From: Psoroptes ovis | Taxonomy: Eukaryota; Arthropoda; Arachnida; Sarcoptiformes; Psoroptidae | DNA: 64,000 nt | Direction: 5' to 3' | NCBI GenBank assembly: GCA_002943765.1 | Contig: PQWQ01000009.1 | Location: 992,001-1,056,000 of the forward strand | Part shown: piece after piece, positions 47,301 through 60,802 of the stretch | Layout of the letters: every line of letters starts with the position of its first letter | How positions within the stretch are numbered: position 1 is the first letter of the stretch | Translations under genes and position numbers: made by a program | Notes under the pieces: model-generated | Databases searched by the model: none | The model's input: only the letters and a program-made list of their open reading frames with translations | What the model was told of the DNA's origin: nothing

Positions 47301-48566
47301 AATGAAAATGAAAATGAAATTGAAATGAAGATATTATAATTTTATTATGATCAAAGAAATAGTAAAAATAAGATCACCAACATTAACCCAATGTTCATCA
47401 CTACTTTCCAAATAACCATGAACAATTATTTTTAAATCGGATTCGGGACGAAAATTTTTTGAAATTAAAAATTCATTCGTATCACTATATGGTAAACGTT
47501 CATAATATGTTGGATTATTTCGTGTTCGTAGATAAAATGCAATTTTTATTGCGCTCGGTGGTTCTGGTATTAAATTGATTGGCCGATAAATAGTACGAAA
47601 TGCATCCGTTATACGAAAACATCCATAAGGTTCATAACATCGACCAAGTGATTGTGATGATTGTTGTGATGATGATGATGATGATGATAATGTTGTTGCA
47701 GTCAATGGCAGAGATAATGGCATAATCATATTCGATGCGATGGTCACATTCTTTTTCCTTTTCGGTATCAATGTTTTTCTTAACACATTTGCCATATTTT
47801 TAGCTATCAATTCATTATAATCAGGAACAAAATTACGTTCACTTATTGTGGTGGCTGTTTCATTCTTATCATTATTACTGTTATTATTATTATTATTATC
47901 ATTATTATTATGACCATAATTATTATTATGATTCGTAGCTAATACTGTTAATAGAATTTGTAATTTTCTTGATAATTTAATTTTATCATTAAATAAATAA
48001 TCAAGAAATGATGATGATGATGTAGATAAATTTAATGATGAAAATGGACGAATAAACAAGTCCATTGATATGTCTTGTGATGGATGATGATGATGTTGAT
48101 GATGATGATTATGATTATTATTATTATTACGATGATCATATGATGATTTCTTTGTTATATGAAATTTATTATTTTGATTATTATTATTATTATTCATATC
48201 AAATAATGAAAAATTATTATTACGTGCTACATTAGTGATATAATAAAATGCTGATAATGATGATATCAATGGTAATTGATAATTAAATGAATTATGATGA
48301 TTCATAATGGTATTTAGCCCTAAATTCATTCGTATTTGATTTTTAATTTGTGCATAATTATTTTCAAATAATGATTGTTTCGTTGATTGTTGTTGTCGTT
48401 TTGTCGTTCGATATTCAAAACAATTCATCCGAGGTGATAATAAATTGAATAATAATAGTAATAATTTAATTATTTTATTAATTTTTCTAATATTTATTGA
48501 TGATTGTGGATTGATTATGTAATCATAGCGATGATAATTACTCATTGATGATGATGAAAACATCAT
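44302..48566 (-). CDS. Secreted lipase of the pancreatic-lipase family with long low-complexity extensions
   Basis: Six exons: 48566-47388, 47196-47050, 46773-46659, 46586-46335, 46124-46053 and 45767-44302; phases agree and the product is about 1,076 residues. The N-terminus has a hydrophobic LLLLLFNLL stretch ending near MNCFEY (signal), then about 270 residues rich in Asn, Ser and His. The alpha/beta-hydrolase core has KIIVHGYLESSDEHW, NVICVDWM, IIGHSLGAHVAGYIGE (nucleophile Ser460), GLDPAEPYFQYTD (Asp483), CGHVDFYPNGG and GCNHARSFLLYIEAI (catalytic His574); the Ser/Asp/His triad is intact. After the core is CPFMAFPCRNYDEFLNGHC, as in animal lipases, then a beta-rich region (WPFNGKLNLAITGTRNR, GGDLGKLLRIEIDWR) like a divergent PLAT/C-terminal domain, and a long Ser/Gln-rich tail. 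The usual length is about 450-550, so half of it is extra. The target is triglyceride or phospholipid; which one cannot be told. Confidence 0.9.
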
Positions 48567-49364
48567 TTTCTTAAGATTTATTTATTTATATTTAGATTTA
48601 TTATTTTTAAACTTGAATAATGATTAATGTATTGATCTAATTGATTTATTGATTATCATTTCAAAACAAAACAAAACAAACAAACAAAAAATATGAGATC
48701 AAAAAGTCAAGATCAATCAATCAATTGAAAAAATATCGAAAATTTGAACAATGATCAATTGTTGATGGTAAACATATTCATTCATATTTATTTCAATTTC
48801 AAAATCAAAAATCTTTAAATAATCGATTTAGATATCGCGAAAAAAGGTCATGATCAAATATGTTTGTTTTTGTGTGTTTGGATTAACTTTTTGATGAATT
48901 TGTTCACATTTTTTTTTGTCAAAAATTGTCATTTTCATCGATAAAATGTGTACGATTTGAAATTTTTCAAAATGAATTTACCAAACGATGACTTTAAAGA
49001 TTATAGATCTTTCAACAACAAACAAACAACGAAAATTTTTACAACAAAATAATTTTGACTGGTTTTTTCTCGCTGTTCTCATTTTGTTTTTCTCGTTTTT
49101 TTTGGTTATTTTTTCGGTGATTATTATGGAACCCAAAATGCCAAGTAAATAAATGAGAAGAGAGTAAGATCCTTTAAAAAAAAGCCAAGGTTGTTGTTTC
49201 GACCAAAAAAACCGATTTTTGACGGACAACTGGCAAAAAATATTTTGACCAACCAACCGATTTATCAAATCGATTGTTTTTTCTTTTGGGGCTATATTCT
49301 CACATTGCGGTAAGTTAATCCATATGAAATTTGAAGATTGAAGATTGAATTTTTCGTAAATATA
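48567..49364. other. Upstream region of the lipase gene
   Basis: A+T-rich, AAAAC repeats near 48665-48690. A small minus-strand ORF at 48978-49268 has no domain. Nothing recognised. Confidence 0.4.
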
Positions 49365-49446
49365 TTAAATTGTCCGAAAAGTTCATTCCGCTTAATCAAA
49401 TAGAGTTGATGTATGAAAATCGGCAAGAACTTTTCGGACAACCTAA
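49365..49446 (-). mobile_element. Mariner-type MITE, copy 7
   Basis: 82 bp between TA dinucleotides: TTAAATTGTCCGAAAAGTTC at left, GAACTTTTCGGACAACCTAA at right; the arm with GAAAATCGGC is on the right. Confidence 0.88.
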
Positions 49447-49787
49447 TACATTTTTCCCTTCTTATTGATTCAAATTTCATTCAATGAAAAAAAAAATTTG
49501 GGTCATTAGTGAATGTTGATGATGTTAGCATGAAATGTATTAGCACAAAATTCAATCAATGTTACTATTTTTAAAAATTATTATTATTATTCTTCTCTCA
49601 AATAACATATTTGCCTTCTCTTCATTACTTTTTACCTGATCAAATCAAATCAAATAAAATGAAATCAATTTTGAATTTTTTTTTTTTTTCGAAAGTTTCA
49701 AGTTTCTATTCTTTCATTTTTTGTTTTTGTTTTTTCTATTTGAAATTGAAATTTCATTCATTCATTCATTCATTCGATTAAAAACCA

Positions 49788-49811
49788 AAAAAAAAAAAAA
49801 AAAAAAAAAAA
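49788..49811. repeat. Poly-A tract
   Basis: 24 consecutive A after an (ATTC)n run. Confidence 0.88.
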
Positions 49812-49903
49812 TCAATGAAGACATAGAATGTCCCTTTATGAATTCAAATATTTTAAATATTTAATTAATTAATATTCTCATCAATAAATAATAATGATAA
49901 ATT

Positions 49904-49985
49904 CAAGGTTGTCCGAAAAGTTCATTTCGTTTAATCAAATATAGTTTGTTCATGAAAATCGGCCAAAACTTTCGGGACAATCTAA
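49904..49985 (-). mobile_element. Mariner-type MITE, copy 8
   Basis: About 82 bp: CAAGGTTGTCCGAAAAGTTC at left, AACTTTCGGGACAATCTAA at right followed by TA. GAAAATCGGCC is on the right. Confidence 0.85.
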
Positions 49986-50150
49986 TATTTTAATTATTTT
50001 TCTTCTCCCCACTGAAGAAGACGAACGTTTCCATTTTTTTTCCCGTAGAAAATGCTCCAATTCTTAAGATAATTTTGAAAAATATAATTTGAAATATTCA
50101 TTAGTTCATTCATTGAAATGAAGTAAGTCTTTGTTTTTTTGCATATTCTA

Positions 50151-50230
50151 TTGGGTCGTCCGGAAAGTTTTCACCGATTTTTATGAGCGACTCTATTGAT
50201 TAAGCGGAATGAACTTTTCGGACAGTCAAA
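50151..50230 (+). mobile_element. Mariner-type MITE, copy 9
   Basis: 80 bp between TA dinucleotides: TTGGGTCGTCCGGAAAGTTT at left, GAACTTTTCGGACAGTCAAA at right, CTCTATTG in the middle. It is intermediate in sequence between the main family and the copy at 60723. Confidence 0.85.
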
Positions 50231-53200
50231 TAATTTACAGAATATTGAATGAATAAGAATCCGAAATTTCTTAAATTCAATAAGGGAATCGATGGATTCG
50301 TAAGACAATTTCAATTCATTTTTCCTCATTCAATAATTTGATTTGATTTGATTGATATGCCGTGATTTTCGGAATTTTTCGATCTTTCAATTTGGATCAA
50401 AATTTTTCAAAAATTCTTATTTCAGCTTTCTCAGCTGTCATCATGGATACATTTGCTCATCCTTTTGCATGTTTTTTCGATGATAAAATACCTATTTTTC
50501 TCTGAAAAAAAAAAATAATTTATTTCATATGAAATATTATTATCATTGATTTGTATGCATAACATGTATGCAAATTTTCATTCTTTCATTTTTTAAAACA
50601 AAAAAAAAAAAGAAAAAATCAAGATAAGCTTTGGCTGTGACATGCAAAAATTCATTGGATGAAAAAAAGTAAAAATGTCTCATAAAAAGTTTTCAAAAAG
50701 CCTGAATAATAAGGCCAAAAAACTATACACCTGAAAATATTTGAAATATTTTTTTCCATTTTCCAAAATAAACAAATGTTTATTTACCTGCCTGAAAATA
50801 AAATTACTGATTAAAACAAAAAAAGAAAAAAATGGAGCATTTGACCAATCGTCAACAGCCGAGATCATTGATTTCGTGTTGTAGCAAAATCAATGATTTT
50901 TTGATTTGTCTAAGAAAAATGAAAAAAGGTGAATCTTATTTCTTTGAAAGATTCGTGTTTATCTTATTTTCAATCATTTCTTAAGGTATAAACCCTTGAG
51001 ATCGAAGCTAATTTCGATAGAAATTTGTCAATATTTTCAGAAAAAAAAACGAAACTCGCTTCAAATGATTCAAATCATTTGTATATTGGTGTAAAAACAA
51101 ACAAACAAGCAAAAATAATTGCACCAATTAACTGAATGATTGAATCATTTACATTTTTTCAAAGAAAACAATTTTAAAATAATGATAAATTCAAAACAAA
51201 TTCATCATCATTGACATGTAAGAATACATCTTTCATTCACATTCATTTCATTCATTCATTCATTCATTCACCTTTGAATTAATTCTGGACAAAAAAATTC
51301 TTAGAATAAATAAAATTTCAAAACTCTTGAATGGATTCATTGAATTCATTCAATGAATGGAATTCAATTGTAAGGTAATGAAAGGTGAAGTAAAAATTTT
51401 TGACAAAAATTTTTCATTTTACGAATTTCCACAAATTCGAAAGATGAATTTTTCAAAAACATTTCAAATTTTTCCACAGAACAAACTTTTTTCTTTAAAA
51501 AAAATTCCATTTAGTTCAAATTTGATTCCTTTAAAATTCTTCAAGAATTCTCCACGAATTCTCTTCGATTCTTCATTCATTCATCCAATTCAATCAATTC
51601 ATTGATTTTTTAAGTTTTTGTGAGCTGAAGAGTCAGCGAGAGAGAGAGAGTGAACTGAGAAAATTAATTTATCAAAAGTAAAAAAAAAGCAAATAAATTT
51701 GATGAATCTTTCAATCACTTTTACCATCAATTTTTTGATCATTTCGAACAATTTTTATCATCATTGTAATTGAATGCATTATTACCTGCGTATATATGTG
51801 TGTCGTTATGTGCTGCGTTTTGTGTGTATTTATTCCTGTAAAGTTTTACCATTTTTACAAATACTTTTATTTCGATTTCAAAAATTAAATTGAAATTCCC
51901 TGCCGTTTTGTTTTTTTGGTAAATGGTTTTCATTTTCACCGAATTTTATGCTGTTTTTCCTTCAATTTTTTTTTCGGCAAAATTCAATAAAGAATAATTT
52001 GTAAATATATTTATTTTTTATTTAATGATAATATTGGTTGATGTTGTTTACGCTTCTACCTTTTTTTAATTGGTTTTTTTTTCGACGAAAAATTTCAATG
52101 CTTCTATGCTTGGATTTTCTTCTATTTTATTTGGTAAAAAAGTAAAACGTATTCGCGCGATTGATGATGTTTGCAATGAATTCTTAATTCTAGCCAAAAA
52201 ATGCCGCATCAAAAATTTATTTTTGGCCACCAAGCGCCGCTATATTTCGCAGCTCTATGCATTTTGGGAGGTAGCATTACGTCGATTATTTTCAATAGTG
52301 AAAACATAATAACGTATTTTTACGTCAAAAATTTTTTCAAAGCATTCGGCTTATATCAGTAGCCGACAGATGTCAGTGAAAATTCGAAATTTGAAAAAAT
52401 CTACACCAAAAAAAAAAATTCAATCTGCGCATGTGTGAAGAATTATTGTATATTTTATCTTCTGTTCTTCTATTATACACACATATACACACACGCATAT
52501 ATATACACGCATACATATACATCGAATTCGAATGGCGCCTTTTTTTTTATTTTACTCTTTGTTCTTTATTCTTTCCTTTGTTCTTTGTTATTTGTTTGTA
52601 CAATCGTATGTGTGTATTCGTACAATCATAACCATATAATACATGATTTTCTTCTATTTTTTTCCTTTATTTCCCGTTCATTTTCAAATTTTCCAGTCAT
52701 TCATTCAACCATTTATTTCATTTCGGTGAATATCATCATCGTCGACAAAAGTAAGCCAAAAAAAAAAACAAGCCAAAACAACCAGCAAATTACATTAAAA
52801 AAGTAGTGAAAATATCCGAAGAATAATAAGTATAAAAAATATAATGAAAAAAAATGGTAAAAAAATACATTTTCAATATATCAAATTTGTATATGAGAAA
52901 AATGAATAAATAAAAATTTGTAATAATAATATGTGTATTGAAAACCAAAAAGAAATCTTTGAACAAAAAATATAACCAAAAAAATGAATCATAATAAATG
53001 ATTTCCAAAAATATGTAATATTCAAACACCAACAAACAGCAACAACAACAAATGATCCAAAAATAATGATATTGTGAGAACCTTACTGTGAAAATTTCAT
53101 TTCATGATTTCATTTGATCAAACGAATAATGATGAAAAATATATAAAGTGTAGACACATACACATGTGATTCCATGTATTTTCTGATGAAAAAATATTCC

Positions 53201-53800
53201 AAAAACTGATTTCCAGTGTGAAAATCACGCATAAATACAGCCGAATATGTGTTGGAAAATGAATAAATAAATAAATTCATATCTTTCGATGTGTTTGACT
53301 GAATTTGACTCAACCAAATAAGATTGAATTGATACCATTTCATCCAAATTTAATATTTTCTCCAGTATAAATCATTTTGTTCAGGTATTCTTGTGTTTGT
53401 TTACACTGATATCCATGATTTACATTTACCAAAATCATTAATTTTCATTTATTTTTATTGTGATTTTTAGTTTTTTTTCGATTTCTAATTGGATTAATTG
53501 ATTTCTCCGCATTAATTTTTCTTCATTAAAGATTTATCACTGAATTTCTACGTGATTCAAAGTCATCAAATATTGAAAAAGTTTTGTTCAGTTTTAAAAA
53601 ATTTCAATTTGTGATAAATCAAATTTCAATCCTTTGTGACTATGTTTGCGACTGATTGATATCATAACCGTCATCGGTTAAACACTGTCTTTAACTACGA
53701 ATCATCATCATCATAAAATCAATCAAAATCACTTTAAATCATCATCATCATCATTATCGAAAAATTATTTTCTTCAAATTAATTTTATACATTATAAATA
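50231..53800. other. Intergenic, 3.6 kb
   Basis: No gene recognised. A G+C-richer patch at about 52150-52290 contains GCGCCGCTA and a 79-residue Lys/Arg-rich ORF (52070-52309) without a known domain. (ATTC)n at 51246-51270, an AG run at 51640-51652, and CA/TA runs at 52475-52520. Confidence 0.4.
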
Positions 53801-54723
53801 GTGTCTAAAATTTCATCCAATTTCAATCAAACAAACATTAATTTTCAATTGAAATTATTGTGATTAACGACAATTTTCATCATTTCACAATAATAATTCA
53901 ACTCAAAAAAAAAAATGTAATTTGTTTGCAATAAAATTAATGAAATAAATCTACAAATGTGAGATTTATGATTCATTTTATTTATGAGAATATTCCACCA
54001 TCAAAAACAAATGTAAATAAAAACAAAATGAATTTGACATTTATATTACAACGACGACGACTACTACAATTTCATATAAATTAAAAAAAATTATCATCAT
54101 CATCATCATGATCATTCGAGAATTTTGAACATTAACGAAAATGAAAATGAAAAAAGAAAAAAATCTTAAATTTCTAATCCCTGGTTAATTGTTGTTGTTG
54201 TTGTTACTGGTTAATGTTAATGTAGTTGCACAGCTCATATGTCTGTTTTAATTTAGATTTTTTTCATTCTGGTTTTATCATTATGATTATTATTATTTTT
54301 CGATGATTTTATAATTTTAATTTCAATGATTTTCAATGATTTCATTATTTGTTTGTTTGTTTCAAGTCTTTATTATTATTATTATTGTTATAATTTTCGA
54401 TTATACAAATATCAAATACAAATAATAACAACGAAAAAAAAAATCTTAAATTCTTCGATGTAATTCTGTGATCATTTTTATTATTATTATTATTATTATT
54501 ATCATGTGGAATTAACAACAACAAATGATTTTTATTCATATGATTCAAACATTGAATATAAAAACAAATGAATTTATTATTCTTATTATGATTACAATTA
54601 TATGCTCGTAAAAATTGTTTTTATTTATTTTATTTTCGAAAATAATTGTAAGTTTGTTATTATTATATTGAATTGACATAATTTTTGTTTTGTTTTGTTT
54701 AGTCTCATTCAATAACAAGATTT

Positions 54724-54745
54724 GTGTGTGTGTGTGTGTGTGTGT
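54724..54745. repeat. (TG)n dinucleotide repeat
   Basis: A TG run of about 22 bp. Confidence 0.88.
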
Positions 54746-54959
54746 TTACTTAAATTTCAATGTGTGAATCTCCATTGTGAATTAGTGCATTTTTTTTTCT
54801 TTGTGTGTGTATTTTTTTAGTGAACATTTGAACATTAATATATCAGTGCTTCTTAGAACATAATTTTAACTGATAAAATTTAACAATTAATTTTGAAAAC
54901 ATGTGTGTTTTTGTTTGTGGTGAACATAAACATAGTGAAACAGTGTTTAAAATAAACAA

Positions 54960-55040
54960 TTGTTTTCAATCAGACATAAAATAACCAATTTGTCCAGCTA
55001 CGATCATCTTTAGCCTCATAATTTTTGTTGATGATTCAAG
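54960..55040 (+). other. Possible noncoding first exon ending in a strong donor
   Basis: The sequence ending GATGATTCAAG is followed by GTAAGTG, a near-perfect donor. The start is arbitrary; only the donor is supported. Confidence 0.3.
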
Positions 55041-57959
55041 GTAAGTGTTTTTATATTGATTTTTTATTTATTTTTGATTTTCTTTGGAATTTCGAGAATT
55101 TTCATTTTTTTTTCTTGAGGAAATATTTTTTCTTCAAATTTTTTTTTCAAAAATATGAGAATTATTTAAATATAAACTGTACAAAGCTATTCTACGCGCT
55201 TCCATCAAAGAATTTCATCTGAATTTCTTCTCTTTGAATATTTCTTAACATAAATATTTATTCATGTTTAAATATGCACTGAAAAACTTTGCATGATACA
55301 ATGTGATGATGTTTACCAATAATAATAATTTTGAGAAAAAAAACCATTAATCATTCGGCAAATATTTTTTTTTTCTTCAGTTGTTTTCATTTTGACTATT
55401 TACTCATTGCCATTATCATCATCATCATTATTCCATTAAATAAATTTTTATTTATTTTTTCTTTGAATTTTTTATTATTATTAGAAAATGACTAGAAAGA
55501 ATCAAGTGTCAAATACAATAATTATTAATTATATTTAATTTAGTCGCTTATTTAGTTGTATATAATGAGGGTGATAATTTTAACATTAATCAAATGGAAA
55601 ATTGATTTAAAATTCATATTTGAGAATTTTTTTTTGAAATTAAATCAAATGAAATGTGTGAAATTGTCAGTTGATTTTTCTGCAGGAAAAATATGTTTGA
55701 AAATGATTGAAATAAATATTCTTGAAAAATTCATTTCTTCATTTTGAAATTGTATACGATCAAGCAATTATGGCTGATCATGAACACTGAAAAATGAATG
55801 TTTACAATGCTTTATATTTTAACAAAATTTTCACTCGAATGAAAATTGACTATTTGTATTTTTTTTCAAAAAAATATTCTTTGATTTATTTTTCTTTCAT
55901 TTACGATTCAAATGATAATTGCTGCAATGAGAGTGGTAGTGTAAAGATGATTCGACACTTTGATACTGTACAATTTGAATTAAATTTAATTGAATGAATG
56001 AGCGAGTGAATTTCGTATGAATGACATTGATTAATACATTTTGATATCATCAATTCAATTTTTATTCCGAAAAAGAAAAAAAAAACATTTCCATTCTGTT
56101 TATTATTTATTCTGTTTTGTCGTCGTCGTCGTTGTGTTTATTTTAATCGTCAATTGACATCATTTTACGTCATTTATTTTCATATTTTTTCTATTAGTGA
56201 ATGAATAGAAAAAAAATATGAATTTTCTGTCATTTATTCTCCTAAATTTATTTAATTTACGTACATTGAAATTGTTTGAAAAGCTCAAAAACAATTTCGT
56301 TTCTTCCATTTTTATTAATTGAAAAAAAATTGAAATAATCATTTCCAAGACACTCAAAAAAATAATGATTAATGAAATTGCATCATTTTGCTTTGCTGCA
56401 TTGAAAAGCTTTGAGCAAAAATGCAAAGATTATGAGGTTAGTTTTTTTCTCCTTCGAAATAAAAGAATTTTCCTTGTTTTCAAAGGTAAAACAATTGTCA
56501 AACAACAAATCCAAATTAAATATTTCTTAGTATGAATACGAATAATAAGCATTGAAGTGCAAGCCTTTCGAAAAGTTTCCCCTTAAAATAAAAACTTGAA
56601 TAAATCAATATTTATCCACTTATATTCAACATTTGAAGATATCATTCAAAATATCATCCAATAGAATATATGATTATTTACATTTGTTTTTCAAATGTTT
56701 CATTTCATTTCATTTCATTTATATTTTGATCTAATTTGGTTTTTCAGTTTTTTTGGTTTTTTGTGCAAATTTGCTTGTATATTTATTCAATTTTTCATTC
56801 TGAACAATTCTCTTTCTTGTACATTTGTGAATGCATTAAGCCACAACATTTTCGCATATGTATCGAATTCAAATTGAATGATATATTATTATATTTGTTT
56901 TTATTTTCAGCTCAAGAATTTTTGAATTTGGTTTTGGTTTTTTTTTTGTATTCTTGAGTTTTGTATTCCTTTTTGGTAATTTCATATATCTAGCATGTAT
57001 CCATTTCTTATATCGAAAGAATCGCATACGAAATATATTAATAATTGATTCAAATGTAGCTGAATGAATTCTGTTCTGCCTCGAACAAAAACGAAATTCT
57101 ACAAATTTGTATTTTTTTCGTTGATTCTTGAATACATGAATTGTTAATATTATTTCGGTGGTAATTCCTGTTTCATTTTGTTCCATTTGTACAAAATGAA
57201 AAGTCTCAACATTCATTGTATTCACAAGATGTGATCACAAATGGCAAATGTAAATGCATCGATATATTTTACATATTATTCGTTTATATTATATTCATTC
57301 GATAATCTTTGATTATTAGAAAAATAAGAATCCGATAATAAAACTTTATTATTATTATTATCAATAATTGAATCCTCATTGAATTAATGATTATTACGAT
57401 GATTATTATGATGATTCGTGGTAACTGCTTCTAAAAATTATCAATTTCCTTGTTCGAAGCATTCATTCGTTTTCATTTCTTAGAATTGATAATCATTATC
57501 GAAAAATTATTATTAGCTTGGATTTGAAATTTTTTCTAAATTGGATTCATTTTTTTTTTCAGAGAATTTTCACCAAATTTCCTTTGCAATTTTTGAATAT
57601 TTTGAATTTAAAGTAAAGTGTAAATAGCTGATAATGATTTTCCTGAAAAAAAAAATGAATTTCCAATTCGTTTGAAATTTTTCAAATATTTCCTTTCGTT
57701 TCCCGAATAATCCAAAACAAATAGAAGAATTTTTATCCTAAAAATTCAATTGCTTAAGGCATTTTTTTGAAAAATTTTCACTCATTTCCAAATAATAACA
57801 ATGATATCAAAATATATTAATATCCTTCTTCACCATGCACAGTTTATGCAAATTACCCTAGAAAAAAAAATTCAGGTGATTTCATTTCATATTTATTTTT
57901 TATTATGTTTATCATATTCGTATTTGGGCAATTTCGGATTCGTTTTTGGTCTCGTAATC

Positions 57960-58032
57960 TATGAGTTCAGGCCAATTTGAGTCGAGTGCATGAATTCACA
58001 GGGTTCGTGGCGGCCATTCGTTTTCATTGCTG
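57960..58032 (+). other. Possible noncoding first exon in a G+C-richer patch
   Basis: The patch around GGGTTCGTGGCGGCCATTCG ends GCTG followed by GTGAGATACG, a good donor. A GCT triplet run follows. Its composition stands out from the surroundings. Confidence 0.28.
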
Positions 58033-60722
58033 GTGAGATACGTGCTGCTGCTGCTGTTGCTTTAGTCCTCGAAATTCCCCTTAAACTTTTTCGTTTCATC
58101 AATTTGTGATGAATTATTTGAATATAATTGTTTTTCGGTTCATTTTTGCGGATTGTTGTTGTGGCACGTCCAAATGAATGTGAATTTGATCATAATTTTT
58201 TCCGTGAAAATGTGCAGAAATATTCGGGGCAATTATTCCAAAATTTATATTTTATTCAATATGTTTCATGATTTTACCCCGAAAAAAATATTGCTTGTAT
58301 CCTCGATAATTTAATATAATTTAAAATAATATTCGTGAATTTCAATCATCGATATATTTTCACATTTTTTCCATTCATAAATGTAAATAAATGAATATGA
58401 ATGTTCACAGATGTTTTCGAAAAGTATCCAATATGATATGATGTGTATGTCGACGATACACATGTATTATTTAATGTTTATTCTATCATAATAATTATTG
58501 TTTTTTTTTGTTTATTTTGATTTGTATTTTAATTTGAATTTCTAATCGTTTGTTATTATTAAAATTATCGATAATTTAGAGGTTATACTACATTTTTTCT
58601 CTCAAACATTTTGATTAGTTTGTCAAAATATTTTAGATTTAGACACAAAAGAACAAGTGTTTATTGTGAACAAGTTTTCTCTCGTGATAATTATTTTAAG
58701 CCATATTTAATCGATGCTATTTTTGTACTCATTCAAAAAATCATTAATTGTTAATTATTAATTAACGATGATGATAATAATAATGATGATGATGCCATTG
58801 GCAATTCGATTGTTTTGAATGAAAATTAATACTTGAATTGTTTTTTTTTTGAGGGAAAAACACCGTAAACTAAAACGATTAAATTCAAATTAAAATCAAA
58901 TTTTAGAAAAGAAAATTTTAATCCATTTAAATTTACATTTGCAAAAACATCTTTCAAAATACGATATCTCAAGTGGGTACATTTTCAAATATTAGAAATA
59001 TTTTTGTTTTTCAACTGATTTTCTACTAAATTTTCTACTATTTAACACTATCAATCGATCATTGATCGTTTCATTCATTGATTGATTGATCGATCGATAT
59101 TGATTTTGTACGAAGAAATTCCTCTGTTTAGTGATATTTGTTTTGGATATATCGAATACCTTTTGGGAAATCGATGAACAAAGTGTGTTGATACATTTTT
59201 CAGTGTAATTCAAGTGAAAATTTCAACATTTTTTCACAGTTAAACCTTTTAAAACATTTTTTTTTTTTTTTTGTTTTCATAAATTTCCAAAACATCATTA
59301 CTCCGTTGAATTCCACTGTGTGTTTTGTTACCATTTTCACCGTTTGTTATTTGAAAAACACTGCAATTCGCTCTGCAAAAAAAAAAAAAACATCCATCAT
59401 CGATTATTGATTTTTGAAAGTGTTATTCATGTTGAATATTTTGTACATTTTATACGTTTAAAACGATTGAACGATTGAATGAAATTCATTTGAAATTATG
59501 TAAATACTCATGATGACAAGTGATGTTTGATTTTTTTTTCATGAAAATAAACAAAAACAAAACTGAATCAATAACAATAATATTGGTTATTATTATTATA
59601 TTCACAAATAATCGATTCAATTCAATTCAATACCGAATCGATAAACATATTTGAAATTGTTGTTTTCATTAATTAAATTTCAAAATAATTATTGATTATT
59701 GATCATTCATTCGTTCGTTTGTTTATTTATTTATTAATTGATTCATTAATTTATTTTGCTCTGTATTCGACAAACTAATTGAAAATAAATAAGAATATAA
59801 GTAAACGAATGGCGAATGAAGTCTTTCAATTCAACATTTTCAGATCATTTATTATTCAGTATTTTTCATTATTTTTTGACTCCAGTCTCTCTGTAATTTT
59901 AAGACGGTTAATGATGTTGTAATGGTTGTTGTTGTTGTCGTTATTATTGTTATTATAATGAGCAATCTCTTATAAGAATTACCGAAACACTCTGACAATG
60001 TTGATATACGCTTTAATATTGAATTTACATTTTCTGTTCGATATTTGACTTGATAATTTTTTTCATTTGTCATGATGATACTGTAGAATTATCATTTTTA
60101 CATTATTTTATATTTGATATTTTGAAAATAATTCTTGTGATATTTCAACTTCGATATTTTTAAATGTAATCATTTATACGAAAATAATTGGTCATATTGC
60201 ATTGATATTAAGAATATTAATGCCGAAAGAAAAATTTTTTGGACTTTTCAACTTGAAATGTTCCAACAAGCAATAGACCATTGAGAATATTATCCTAAGA
60301 AATATGATCAATTCATTATCAATGTTTGTTGCTTACATAATCACAAATATTATGTGTGGAAATTTTCATTATAATATCCAGCATATCAGATCCCCATTTG
60401 ATCATGACTAGTAAATTATTTTCTACACTGAAATTTATATTCTGTTGCAACATTATTATTTAACCTTTTGGGTTAAGTGACGAGAAATGAAAATTCTGCA
60501 TTTCAAGCAATTTTTGCTAAGCTTTGACGCTTTTTTTGAGACTTTTTCAAAACTTAAGACGTTGCTTTAATAAGGGGTAGCCAACTTTTCCGATTGTGAG
60601 AGGAATATTTGAGACATTTTACCATTCAAATGTATTGAAAATAAGCTTACATATTGCTTTGCAATGTATTTTCAGTGCGGAATATGTCTTCAAATTAGTA
60701 ATTCTCAATGGTTTTTAGTTTA

Positions 60723-60802
60723 CTGGGTTGTTCAGAAAGTTTTTGCGTTCGAACTAATACAGCTCTATTGTATCGAGCGCAAAAACTTTCTGAACAACCC
60801 AG
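60723..60802. mobile_element. Hairpin MITE, divergent subfamily, copy 10
   Basis: 80 bp between TA dinucleotides (60721-60722 and 60803-60804). 30-bp arms (CTGGGTTGTTCAGAAAGTTT ...) pair with a single mismatch (a G.T pair in RNA), and a further ATACA/TGTAT pair closes the loop. The centre keeps the CTCTATTG of the other copies, while both arms differ from them. Confidence 0.88.

Larger units (their letters stand above)
53801..60722. other. Intergenic or 5' UTR/intron territory
   Basis: Almost 7 kb with many ATT/ATC triplet runs and (TG)n at 54724-54745. Two strong splice-donor-like sites (55041 and 58033) suggest noncoding first exons of a plus-strand gene whose coding part is beyond the window. 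No coding exon is recognised. Confidence 0.35.

Noticed and set aside
52070..52309. 79-residue Lys/Arg-rich plus-strand ORF in a G+C-richer patch
   Set aside because: No family resemblance and a low-complexity start; no nearby compatible exons.
9415..60802. The mariner at 9415 as the driver of the MITE family
   Set aside because: The ends agree only over the first ten bases (TTAGGTTGTC) and then differ completely; transposase recognition normally needs more of the repeat.
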